Source: Gulosibacter macacae
GTDB lineage: Bacteria; Actinomycetota; Actinomycetes; Actinomycetales; Microbacteriaceae
Length of the DNA stretch: 64,000 nucleotides
Reading direction: 5' to 3'
Assembly (NCBI RefSeq): GCF_003865375.1
Contig: NZ_RQVS01000013.1
Span: 33,144 to 97,143, forward strand
The number at the start of each line of letters is the position of its first letter. The first letter of the stretch is position 1. Made by a program: the position numbers and the translations under genes. A model generated the notes under the pieces. That model had not been told where the DNA came from and searched no databases. It saw nothing but the letters and a program-made list of their open reading frames with translations. Positions 51,719 through 59,907 of the stretch are shown one piece after another.

Positions 51719-52426
51719 ATGAGTAAAGCCGATCTCGACAAGCGCCCCGCCGACGTCTCGGCGATGTTCGACCGCGTCTCCCGCCAGTACGACATCACCA
51801 ACGACGTGCTTTCGATGGGCGTCGCGCCCTATTGGCGCACGCGCACGCGCCGCGCGATTGACCCGAAGCCCACCGAGCGCATCCTCGACGTTGCCGCTGG
51901 CACCGGCACGGTTTCGCGCATCCTCGCCGATGAGGGCGCCGTGGTTACCGCGCTCGACTTCTCGGCCGGCATGATCGCTGAGGGGATTCGCTGCCACGGC
52001 GACCACCCGCGCATCGAGTTCGTGCAGGGCGACGCGACCGACCTGCCCTTCGACGACAACACCTTCGACGCGACGACCGTGAGCTTTGGCCTGCGCAATG
52101 TGCAGGAGCCGCGCAAGGCGCTCGCTGAGATGTTCCGCGTTACCCGCCCTGGCGGCCGCATCGTCATTTGCGAGTTCTCGACGCCGCCGAACGCCGTGAT
52201 GAACGCGGGCTACAACGCGTACATGTCGACCGCCATGCCGGCGATTGTGAAGCTCGTGTCGAGCGACCCCGAGGCGTACGACTACCTCTTCGACTCGATC
52301 AAGGCGTGGCCGGACCAGCGCACGCTCGCCGGTTGGCTGCGCGACGCCGGCTACACCGACGTCGCCTATCGCAATCTCACCTACGGCATCTCGGCGCTGC
52401 ACCGCGGCACGAAGCCGCTCGCCTAA
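51719..52426 (+). CDS. menG: Demethylmenaquinone methyltransferase
   Basis: The last step of menaquinone synthesis is SAM-dependent C-methylation. The 235-residue UbiE/MenG protein has MFDRVSRQYDITNDVLSMG, the SAM motif ILDVAAGTGTVSR (about residues 60-72), ALDFSAGMI, TVSFGLRNVQEPRKALAEMFRVTRPGG and the C-terminal YRNLTYGISALHRGTKP. TAGGAT (51706-51711) is 7 bases before this ATG, which favours it over the in-frame ATGs at 51710 and 51713. Confidence 0.95.
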   Translation: MSKADLDKRPADVSAMFDRVSRQYDITNDVLSMGVAPYWRTRTRRAIDPKPTERILDVAAGTGTVSRILADEGAVVTALDFSAGMIAEGIRCHGDHPRIEFVQGDATDLPFDDNTFDATTVSFGLRNVQEPRKALAEMFRVTRPGGRIVICEFSTPPNAVMNAGYNAYMSTAMPAIVKLVSSDPEAYDYLFDSIKAWPDQRTLAGWLRDAGYTDVAYRNLTYGISALHRGTKPLA

Positions 52427-52460
52427 CCAACACTCCCGACCGCAACAAGGAGCCCGCACC

Positions 52461-53582
52461 TTGACCGCCCAGCCCACCGCCGCCCGCCGTCCCTCCCACG
52501 GCATCGTTGGCGCCGGATTCGCGAAGCAGCTCTTCGGTAAGCCCCCAGAGCGGCGACTCAAGGCCGAGCTTGATGCCGGTCTCGAGCGGGTCGAGCAGGT
52601 GCTGCGCGACGAAGTGCGCTACGCCGACGAGGTCGCCCAGGTCACCACGACTTACCTGCTTGACGCTGGCGGCAAGCGCTTGCGCCCCATGCTCGTGCTC
52701 CTCACCGCGCAGCTCGGTGACACCACTTCATCGACGCAGCTCGATCGAGCGGCCGCCGCGGTCGAAATCACGCACCTCGCCTCGCTCTATCACGACGACG
52801 TCATGGATGAGGCAACGCTGCGTCGGGGCGTCACCGCCGCGCACCTGCGCTGGTCGAACTCGACGGCGATTTTGGCGGGCGACCTGCTCTTTGCCCGCGC
52901 CTCGCAGATTTTCTCGGCGCTCGGCCCGCGTGCGATTCACCTGCAGGCCGAGGTGTTTGAGCGCCTCGTGCTCGGCCAGATGCACGAGACCATCGGCCCC
53001 GCCGGCGGTGAGAACCGCCTCGACCACTACCTGCAGGTGCTCGCCGATAAGACCGGATCGCTCATCAGCGCCGCCGCCATCTACGGCGTCATGCTCTCGG
53101 GCGCGCCGAGCGAGTATGAGGATGCGATGCGCGAGTTCGGTGAGGGCGTCGGCGTTGCCTTCCAGATCGTCGACGATGTCATCGACCTCTCAGTGCAGTC
53201 GGAGAAGACCGGCAAGCTCCCCGGCACTGATCTGCGCGCCGGTGTCGAGACCATGCCGGTGCTGCTGCTCGAACAGCGCGCCGAGGCCGGGGATACGGCG
53301 GCTGCCGACCTGCTCGAACGCATCCGCACGCGCGTGGCCGGGACGACACCCGGGAGCGCTGATCAGTCACTCGCGCGCCCGGATGCCGTGGGTTCAACTG
53401 ACGAGGCCGAGATCGCTGGCATTGTGGCCGAGTTGCGTGAGCACGAGGTCACCCGCGAAACCATTGCTGCCGCCCAGGCCCAGGTGCGCCGCGCCACCGA
53501 CGCGCTCGAGGTGCTCCCGGCTGGGGTGGTGCGCGAGGCGCTGCGCGAATTCGCTGAGCGCCTCGTCGACCGTGATTTTTAG
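52461..53582 (+). CDS. Polyprenyl diphosphate synthase (menaquinone side chain)
   Basis: The 373-residue trans-prenyltransferase has the first Asp-rich motif LYHDDVMDEATLRRG (about residues 111-125) and the second QIVDDVIDL (about 234-242), with GGKRLRPML upstream for IPP binding. It would build the C35-C50 chain that MenA uses; chain length cannot be read reliably. The start is TTG with AAGGAG 8 bases upstream. It lies 34 bases after menG and probably shares its transcript. Confidence 0.93.
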   Translation: MTAQPTAARRPSHGIVGAGFAKQLFGKPPERRLKAELDAGLERVEQVLRDEVRYADEVAQVTTTYLLDAGGKRLRPMLVLLTAQLGDTTSSTQLDRAAAAVEITHLASLYHDDVMDEATLRRGVTAAHLRWSNSTAILAGDLLFARASQIFSALGPRAIHLQAEVFERLVLGQMHETIGPAGGENRLDHYLQVLADKTGSLISAAAIYGVMLSGAPSEYEDAMREFGEGVGVAFQIVDDVIDLSVQSEKTGKLPGTDLRAGVETMPVLLLEQRAEAGDTAAADLLERIRTRVAGTTPGSADQSLARPDAVGSTDEAEIAGIVAELREHEVTRETIAAAQAQVRRATDALEVLPAGVVREALREFAERLVDRDF

Positions 53583-53657
53583 CGCTGGGCGCTGCGCCCA
53601 CGCATCCTGATTTCTCGCGGCGGGGAACCGCCGCCCGACCCCGCACGGAGGAAACCC

Positions 53658-55019
53658 ATGACGAAGCTTCGAGTCGCCGTAGTCGGCGCCGGACCCGCAG
53701 GTATTTACGCATCCGACATTCTGTTGAACGCGACCGAGGGCACCCACGATGTGTCGATCGATCTCTTCGACCGCCTGCCCGCGCCCTACGGCCTCGTGCG
53801 CTACGGCGTCGCGCCCGACCACCCGCGCATCAAGGGCGTCGTGAACGCACTGCGCGATGTGCTCGACACCGGCCGCATCCGCGTGTTCGGCAATGTGAAC
53901 TTCGGCACCGACATCACGCTCGACGACCTCAAGGCCCGCTACCACGCGGTGATCTTCTCGACCGGTGCCTTCTACGATGCGCCGCTGCGCATCCCCGGTA
54001 TCGACGCCGAGGGCTCGTACGGTGCGGCCGATTTCGTGAACTGGTACGACGGCCACCCGGATGTGCCGCGCACCTGGCCGCTCGATGCTTCGTCGGTTGC
54101 GGTGATCGGCAACGGTAACGTCGCGCTCGATGTGGCGCGGATGCTCGCAAAGCACACTGATGACCTCATGCCGACTGAGATTCCGGCGAACGTTGAGGCG
54201 GGGCTGCGCGACTCGGCCGTGACTGATGTGCACGTGTTTGGCCGCCGCGGACCCCTGCAAGTGAAGTTCACGCCGCTCGAACTGCGCGAACTCGGCGAGG
54301 TGCCCGATGTTGACGTGGTGGTCGCGGAAGAAGACTTCGATCGCGACCCCGAGGCTGACGCCGAGGCGATGAAGAACAAGCAGATCCTCGTGATCAACCG
54401 CATCTTCGGTAAGTGGCGCGGCGAGCAGGAGGAACAGACGGCCTCGCGTCGCCTGCACTTGCACTTCTGGGCGCGACCGGTTGAGGTGCTCACCGGCGAC
54501 GACGGCCGCGTTGCGGCGCTGCGCATCGAGCGCACGCAGCCCGATGGTTCGGGTGGCGTGACCGGCACGGGCGAGTTCCGCGACATTGAGGTCGGCCAGG
54601 TGTACCGCGCGGTGGGCTACTTCGGTTCGCCCCTCGATGAGGTGCCGTTCGACGCGGATCGCGGCGTGATTCCGAACGATGGCGGTGCGGTGGTGGATGC
54701 TGATGGCAACCACGTGCCGGGCCTGTTTGCGACCGGCTGGATCAAGCGCGGGCCGATTGGTCTCATTGGTCACACGAAGTCGGATGCGAAAGAGACGATC
54801 GAGCACCTGCTTGCTGAGCAGGAGAACTGGTGGACGCCGGAGATCGACGACCACGACTCGGTGGTGGCGCTGTTGCGTGAGCGCGGCGTGCGGTTCACCG
54901 ACCTCGAGGGATGGCGTCGGCTCGACGCGCACGAGCGTGCGCTTGGCGAGGCTGTGGGGCGCGAGCGCATCAAGGTCGTCGACCGCGACGAGATGCTGCG
55001 GGTGTCGCTCGGGGAGTAG
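53658..55019 (+). CDS. fprA: Ferredoxin/adrenodoxin-type NADP+ reductase, FprA-like
   Basis: This 453-residue flavoprotein moves electrons between NADPH and ferredoxin. It has the FAD motif VVGAGPAGIYASDIL (about residues 7-21), RYGVAPDHPRIKGV, the NADP motif VIGNGNVALDVARML (about 153-167), VFGRRGPLQVKFTPLELRE and the C-terminal GLFATGWIKRGPIGLIGHTKSDA. Length and motifs match mycobacterial FprA. GGAGG lies 7 bases before the ATG. A family A repeat follows the stop. Confidence 0.92.
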   Translation: MTKLRVAVVGAGPAGIYASDILLNATEGTHDVSIDLFDRLPAPYGLVRYGVAPDHPRIKGVVNALRDVLDTGRIRVFGNVNFGTDITLDDLKARYHAVIFSTGAFYDAPLRIPGIDAEGSYGAADFVNWYDGHPDVPRTWPLDASSVAVIGNGNVALDVARMLAKHTDDLMPTEIPANVEAGLRDSAVTDVHVFGRRGPLQVKFTPLELRELGEVPDVDVVVAEEDFDRDPEADAEAMKNKQILVINRIFGKWRGEQEEQTASRRLHLHFWARPVEVLTGDDGRVAALRIERTQPDGSGGVTGTGEFRDIEVGQVYRAVGYFGSPLDEVPFDADRGVIPNDGGAVVDADGNHVPGLFATGWIKRGPIGLIGHTKSDAKETIEHLLAEQENWWTPEIDDHDSVVALLRERGVRFTDLEGWRRLDAHERALGEAVGRERIKVVDRDEMLRVSLGE

Positions 55020-55033
55020 CGCGCTGTCGAGGT

Positions 55034-55110
55034 GGTCTCGATTCGTCGCTGCGCTCCTACTCGACCAGCCAAACTCCCTGGTTGGTCGAGTAGCGAAGCG
55101 TATCGAGACC
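55034..55110. repeat. Repeat family A, copy 5
   Basis: GGTCTCGATTCGTCGC and CTACTCGACCAGCCAA on the left face TGGTTGGTCGAGTAGC and GTATCGAGACC on the right. It is nearly identical to copy 2 at 24520 and sits between convergent fprA and cls, where it could end both transcripts. Confidence 0.88.
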
Positions 55111-55119
55111 CCGCAACAC

Positions 55120-56613
55120 CTACTGCACGACGCTCGTGAGCCGACAGAAGCTATCGATCGCGACCTTCCACCACGGTCGCGCAAGCCACTCATCAAGCGT
55201 GAGCTCCCGCGACTTTGACCGGTAGCGGCGCTCGACCACGTTCATCCGCTCGGCAAACTCGGGCCCATACACGATGAGCATGGTCTCGGCATTGAGCGTG
55301 AACGAGCGCATATCCATATTGCTCGAGCCGACAAGCGTCACCTCGTTGTCGACGGTGATGTGCTTCGCGTGCAGGATGTACGGCCGCTGGTAGAGCCAGA
55401 TGCGCACGCCCGCGCGCAACAACACCTCGTAGTACGACTGCTGGGCGCGCTGGGTGAAGAATTGATCGCCGAGCTCGGACACGTGCAGGTCGATCTTCAC
55501 ACCGCGCTGGGCGGCGGTGGTCATTGCATAGAGCATTGAGTCGTCGGGGGCGAAGTAGGGCGAGGCGATCACGACGCGCTCGCTCGCCTCGTAGAGCAAC
55601 TGCACAAAGAGCCGCAGATTGTTTTCGTGCTCGTAGCCGGGGCCAGACGGCACGAGTTGGCAGTCGAAGCTACGGTCGTGGGCGGCGGCTTCCTCGAGCG
55701 CGAGTGCAAACTCGGTGCTCGTCGGATCCACCCCGTCCTCGACGATTTCGCCGGTCTCGACGTACCAATCTGACCGGAACACCGCATCCATGCCGATTGC
55801 CATCGGCCCCTCAAGGCGCACCATGAGGTCTTTCCAGAGCAGTCGCTCGCCGTCACGATTGGGCATGCGGTGATAGCCACGCTCGATGAGGTTCTGTGAC
55901 CCCATCCAGCCGACCTTGCCGTCAACGACGAGCAGCTTGCGATGATTGCGCAGGTCGACCCGCTGCCAGCCGCCGTGCCACGGCACGATTGAGTAGAGCG
56001 AGTGCCACTCGCAGCCGCTGGCGACCAGGCGCCGCTTCATCTTGTTGTAGCCGCGGTAGCGAATCGAGCCGACCTGGTCGAAGAGCACCCGCACCGTCAC
56101 TCCGCGTGCCACCGCACGGTCGATCGCGTCGAAGACAGGGGTGGTGACCTCATCCTCGGCAAAGGCGTAGAAGAGCAGGTGCGCGTAGTGCTCGGCGCGA
56201 TCGATCTCATCGGCCATTGCGAGCACGATGCTGTTGTAGTTCGTACGAATGCGGATGCGGTTGCCCGGCAGCGGCGGAATGGCCGTGAGTGCGCGGGCTA
56301 GCCGCGAGACCGGGGCGAATCGCTCGGGGATCGGCGAGAGGCCCGACTCATTCTCGAACTCTTCGGTGGTGCGGGCGAGGATCGCATCGAATTGCGCCTG
56401 CTTGCGGCGGCGTCGCCGGGGGAGCCGGTTCGAACCGAACAGGAAGAACAGCCCGAGTCCGATATACGGCAGCGTGCCGATGGCAAGCAACCATGCGACG
56501 GCCGTGGTCGGCCGCCGATTGTGGCCGATGGCGAACGCCGTGATCACCACGATGATGCCGTGCACGATGCCGGCACCGGTCAACCACCAGGCGGCGTCAG
56601 GAATCAGCAGCAT
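55120..56613 (-). CDS. cls: Cardiolipin synthase
   Basis: Cls condenses two phosphatidylglycerols. The 497-residue protein has two N-terminal membrane helices (about 8-28 and 38-60) and two PLD catalytic motifs: HRKLLVVDGKVGWMGSQN (about residues 230-247) and HAKHITVDNEVTLVGSSNMDMRS (about 412-434). Both H-x-K-x4-D signatures are complete. Bacterial PLD-type synthase of normal length, transcribed alone. Confidence 0.94.
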   Translation of the reverse strand: MLLIPDAAWWLTGAGIVHGIIVVITAFAIGHNRRPTTAVAWLLAIGTLPYIGLGLFFLFGSNRLPRRRRRKQAQFDAILARTTEEFENESGLSPIPERFAPVSRLARALTAIPPLPGNRIRIRTNYNSIVLAMADEIDRAEHYAHLLFYAFAEDEVTTPVFDAIDRAVARGVTVRVLFDQVGSIRYRGYNKMKRRLVASGCEWHSLYSIVPWHGGWQRVDLRNHRKLLVVDGKVGWMGSQNLIERGYHRMPNRDGERLLWKDLMVRLEGPMAIGMDAVFRSDWYVETGEIVEDGVDPTSTEFALALEEAAAHDRSFDCQLVPSGPGYEHENNLRLFVQLLYEASERVVIASPYFAPDDSMLYAMTTAAQRGVKIDLHVSELGDQFFTQRAQQSYYEVLLRAGVRIWLYQRPYILHAKHITVDNEVTLVGSSNMDMRSFTLNAETMLIVYGPEFAERMNVVERRYRSKSRELTLDEWLARPWWKVAIDSFCRLTSVVQ

Positions 56614-56637
56614 CGCGCGATGCGATCGTTGCCGCAG

Positions 56638-57126
56638 CTAGCGGAAGTTGACGAACTGCAGGTCGAGATCGATATCAGCGCCGCGAAGCAGCTGCATCGT
56701 CGCCTGCAGGTCATCGCGACTCTTCGACGTGACTCGCAGTTCGTCGCCCTGAATCTGCGACTTCACCGACTTCGGACCCTCATCGCGGATGAGCTTCGAG
56801 AGCTTCTTTGCGTTCGCCTGGTCGATGCCCTCCTTGAGTGAGGCCTCGAGGCGCACCTCCTTGCCCGATTGGTAGGGCTCGCCGGTGTCGAGCGACTTGA
56901 GCGAGATGCCGCGCTTGATGAGCTTCGACTGCACGACATCGAGGACTGCAAGCACGCGGTCTTCGCTCGCTGCCTTCATCATCAGCTTCTCGCCACTGAG
57001 ATCAACGGATGCACCAGCATCCTTGAAGTCGTAGCGCTGCGAAATTTCTTTGGTCGCCTGGTTGATCGCGTTCGCGACCTCCATGTGATCGACCTTGCTT
57101 ACGACATCAAACGAGGAATCAGCCAT
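56638..57126 (-). CDS. YajQ-family nucleotide-binding protein
   Basis: The 162-residue protein matches the YajQ/DUF520 family from ADSSFDVVSKVDHMEVANAINQATKEISQRYDFKDAGASVDL to ELRVTSKSRDDLQATMQLLRGADIDLDLQFVNFR. Two ferredoxin-like domains bind nucleotides; some homologues bind cyclic di-GMP and alter transcription factors, but that is not proven for this group. TACGAT lies 6 bases before the ATG on the minus strand. I reject a longer reading that would extend through the divergent zupT-like gene. Confidence 0.93.
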   Translation of the reverse strand: MADSSFDVVSKVDHMEVANAINQATKEISQRYDFKDAGASVDLSGEKLMMKAASEDRVLAVLDVVQSKLIKRGISLKSLDTGEPYQSGKEVRLEASLKEGIDQANAKKLSKLIRDEGPKSVKSQIQGDELRVTSKSRDDLQATMQLLRGADIDLDLQFVNFR

Positions 57127-57162
57127 GGGGGTATCGTACGGGAGACGGCATGAGGGGAATTG

Positions 57163-57951
57163 ATGGACAACTTTTGGTTCGCTCTGCTGCTCACACTCGG
57201 GGCCGGGCTTTCGACGCTCGTTGGTGGGTTGATTGGCGTTCTTGGGAGCCATCGCTCGACGAAGCTCATGTCGATCGGCCTCGGTTTTTCGGCCGGCGTG
57301 ATGATCTACGTCTCGCTCTTCGAGATTCTGCCGAAGGGGCGCGATTCGCTCGTCGACGAGTTCGGCGAGGTGCCGGGCAATTGGTGGATGCTGCTCGCAT
57401 TCTTCGGCGGTGTCGGTGCGATCGCGCTGATCGACTGGATTGTGCCGTCGGCGGTGAACCCGCACGAGCCGGGCACCGTCGATGATTCATCGCGGCGCCA
57501 CGCGCTCATGCGCACCGGCATGATGACGGCGCTTGCCCTCGGGATCCACAACTTCCCCGAGGGCTTCGCGACGTTCATTGCGGCGCTACAAGAACCACAG
57601 GTGGCCGTTGCGGTCGCGGTGGCGATCGCGATTCACAATGTGCCCGAGGGGCTGGCCGTCGCGGTACCGATTTACCACGCGACCGGCTCCCGTCGCCGCG
57701 GCTTCTGGTGGGCGGCAGTGTCGGGGCTTGCGGAGCCGGCCGGGGCACTCATCGGCTTCTTGCTTTTGCAGCCGTTCCTTTCTGAGGGGCTGTTTGGTTT
57801 CGTGTTTGCCGCGATCGCTGGCGTGATGGTCTTCATCTCGCTGGATGAATTGCTGCCGACCGCGCGCGAGTACGGCGAGCACCATCTCGCGATCTACGGC
57901 GTCGTGGCGGGCATGGCCGTTATGGCTGTGTCGCTGGTGTTGTTTTTGTAG
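57163..57951 (+). CDS. zupT: ZIP-family divalent metal importer (ZupT-like)
   Basis: ZupT imports zinc and other divalent metals. The 262-residue protein has eight helices; the metal site is seen in GIHNFPEGFATFIA (TM4) and AIHNVPEGLAVAVPI (TM5), the H-N-x-P-E-G pair typical of ZupT. GAGGGGA at 57152-57158 fits this ATG rather than the adjacent TTG. The 3' end overlaps the DUF418 gene by 32 bp in convergent orientation. Confidence 0.93.
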   Translation: MDNFWFALLLTLGAGLSTLVGGLIGVLGSHRSTKLMSIGLGFSAGVMIYVSLFEILPKGRDSLVDEFGEVPGNWWMLLAFFGGVGAIALIDWIVPSAVNPHEPGTVDDSSRRHALMRTGMMTALALGIHNFPEGFATFIAALQEPQVAVAVAVAIAIHNVPEGLAVAVPIYHATGSRRRGFWWAAVSGLAEPAGALIGFLLLQPFLSEGLFGFVFAAIAGVMVFISLDELLPTAREYGEHHLAIYGVVAGMAVMAVSLVLFL

Positions 57952-59236
57952 CGCCCCACGAGGGAGTGAGTTTCATCGCGCCGCGGTACGAGACGCCCCA
58001 GAGCCACTCGAGCGGACCCTGGCGGAAGTATCGCCGCCAGACGGTTGCGAAGACGATGATGATAAGCGCGACGGTGAGGTAGCAGAGCACGATCGCCGCG
58101 AAGCCGAGTTCTGCGGGGAGCTTGGCGTCGAGGTTGAGTGCCCAGTCGCTGAACAGGAACATCGATACGACGTTCTGGCCGACATAGGTGCTGAGCGCGA
58201 GCCGACCCACATCCTCGAGACGACGGCCCACCCAACCAACTTCGCGGGCGAGGTAGAACTCGGCGACCACCGCGGCAATCGCGGGTGCGACGAGCACGGG
58301 CACGACGTAGCGGCCATACATGCCGGGCGGGGTGAGCTCGGGGATGGCGGAACCGAGCATGTCGTAGACGAATGCGACGGCGCCGATGGCCATGAGCACG
58401 ATCCGCAGGCGACGACCGTGACGCTCGAACAAGCCCGCGCGGAAGAGGAAGCTCCCGAGGAGGAAGAGTGCGATCGACATTGGCAGGATGAAGATGGCCT
58501 CTTCGCGTCCGCTCATGAAGCTCGTGACGCGGTGGACGACTTCTTCCCACCAGGTGGGGCCGCTGGCAAACTGCTCTGCCGTGCGGCCGCCGAATTCGGC
58601 GAGGCTGCCAGTGTCGGGTAGGCGAGTGGCATCGCCACGGCTACCGATGTCGGCCGTGCCGTAGCTGCCGAGGAAGGGGATCGAGACGCCGAAGAGCGGC
58701 AAGGTGACCAGGGCAAGGTGCACGGCGGTGGCGGCGGCGAAGATCCACCGTTGCACGGACTTCGTCGCGAGCAGGATGTACGCGACGATAATGCCGGTGA
58801 CGGCGTAAGCCATGAGCACGTCAAACATGAAGACGAGCACGTAGTGGAGAAGGCCATCGAGGAAGAGCAGCACTCCGCGCCAGAGGTAGACGGCGGGCCA
58901 GCGCTGATTGCGGCGCTCGGCGGCATCGAACTGAATCGTCAGGCCGATGCCAAACATGATGGTGAGCAGCGACAGGAATTTGCCGTTCGTGAGCTGCGAG
59001 AGCATCGCCTCGATGGGGTTCTCGCCCGAACCCATTGTGAGGGTGCTCTGTTCGACGGCGGTCATCGCGCCGGTCTGCGCCCACACGAAAATATTGGTGC
59101 CGAGCGTGCCGAGGATTGCGATGCCGCGCAATACGTCGAGTGATCGGATGCGGCGACTGGCGTCGACGGATGCTACGGGTGGCGTGGCAATTGCGGGCGC
59201 GCCCTCGGTGGGGAGTGGAGTTCTCGTCTCGGTCAT
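57920..59236 (-). CDS. DUF418 family membrane protein
   Basis: The 438-residue protein has about ten membrane helices. It begins RRIRSLDVLRGIAILGTLGTNI, as acyltransferase-3-like and DUF418 proteins do. The C-terminal DUF418 domain includes GRLALSTYVGQNVVSMFLFSDWAL and GPLEWLWGVSYRG. The function is unknown. The ATG shown follows a TTCC/GATTCC region without a strong ribosome site; a longer reading of 461 residues from 59305 is less likely. Confidence 0.88.
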   Translation of the reverse strand: MTETRTPLPTEGAPAIATPPVASVDASRRIRSLDVLRGIAILGTLGTNIFVWAQTGAMTAVEQSTLTMGSGENPIEAMLSQLTNGKFLSLLTIMFGIGLTIQFDAAERRNQRWPAVYLWRGVLLFLDGLLHYVLVFMFDVLMAYAVTGIIVAYILLATKSVQRWIFAAATAVHLALVTLPLFGVSIPFLGSYGTADIGSRGDATRLPDTGSLAEFGGRTAEQFASGPTWWEEVVHRVTSFMSGREEAIFILPMSIALFLLGSFLFRAGLFERHGRRLRIVLMAIGAVAFVYDMLGSAIPELTPPGMYGRYVVPVLVAPAIAAVVAEFYLAREVGWVGRRLEDVGRLALSTYVGQNVVSMFLFSDWALNLDAKLPAELGFAAIVLCYLTVALIIIVFATVWRRYFRQGPLEWLWGVSYRGAMKLTPSWGATKTTPATQP

Positions 59237-59458
59237 CGGAATCCTTGTCAGGTGCGCGAGCTTGGTCCCACGAGGAAAGCGGGGAGCGCGCACGTTATTG
59301 AACAAGCTTCTCGGTAGGCAGGCGGTGGCTGAATGGGGACAGCGTCAAGCCGTATTCGGGAAAACCGGGTTATAGGCCAAAAAGAGTGGATGACACCCCC
59401 GTTCTCCCGCACCAGCAAGCCATAAAACAGGGATCGTCTTACCCCGGCACCCTTAACT
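59237..59458. other. Spacer at the edge of the mobile region
   Basis: No gene is seen in these 222 bases. Sequence character changes near 59340-59400 to AT-richer words (GGTTATAGGCCAAAAAGAG), so the outer end of the IS1249-like element probably lies here. Its inverted repeat cannot be identified because the far end is outside the window. Confidence 0.5.
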
Positions 59459-59779
59459 GTGCCGAACCCGTCCAACACGACCCGTTGTCTGCTATGCGAT
59501 ACCCGCCTCGTCAAAAACGGGAAACACCCCTCCGGCACCCAACGCTGGCGCTGCCCCACCTGCGGCACCTCAACCGTGCGCAAACGAGCCGACCTCACCC
59601 ACCAACACCAACTCGACCAATTCCTTACCTGGCTCCTCGGCAAAGCCACACAACCCGAGATCACTCACACCTACACCGGCCGCACCTTCCGACGACACAC
59701 CGAATGGTGCTGGCAGATCTCTCCCTCCCTGCCCCGCGTCACCACCCCTGCCCGCCATGTCCTCATCGACGGCACCTGG
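59459..59779 (+). pseudogene. IS1249-like transposase, N-terminal part, interrupted
   Basis: The 107 residues up to the break match the start of IS1249-type (IS256-related) transposases: a zinc-ribbon CLLCDTRLVKNGKHPSGTQRWRCPTCGTS, then LDQFLTWLLGKAT, TGRTFRRHTEWCW and RHVLIDGTW, where the first catalytic aspartate region begins. The start is GTG. At 59780 the frame is cut by the IS21-family element and runs on for 15 foreign codons to a stop. The remainder resumes in frame at 63969, giving IDGTW-IGSWCLLIAT, so the gene was intact before insertion. Confidence 0.85.
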
Positions 59780-59832
59780 TGTCAACGCCGCCTGAACTTT
59801 CACCCTGTTTTGCCGTTTGAAACTTGACCCCT
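59780..59832. repeat. Left terminal inverted repeat of the IS21-family element
   Basis: TGTC is followed by TGAA (59793-59796), TCACCCT (59800-59806), TGCCGT (59811-59816), TGAA (59818-59821) and CTTGACCCCT (59823-59832). Each of these words is matched at the same offset in the right repeat. Confidence 0.85.
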
Positions 59833-59907
59833 GTGGTGGGTGTCGTGGGCACCGCGGAGCGTAGGTTGTACGGTCGGTGGGGCGTGAGTCAGGTGGTTAT
59901 CGGCTGC

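Noticed and set aside
53394..55196. A 600-codon minus-strand open frame opposite fprA
   Set aside because: It is the shadow of fprA: no motif, no ribosome site, and it runs through a family A repeat.
59773..59779. A 7-bp target duplication CACCTGG instead of 5 bp
   Set aside because: The 7-mer is also present on both sides, but using it would shift the right end by two bases, lose the terminal CA and break the gap-free alignment of the inverted repeats. The 5-bp reading is better, though not proven.
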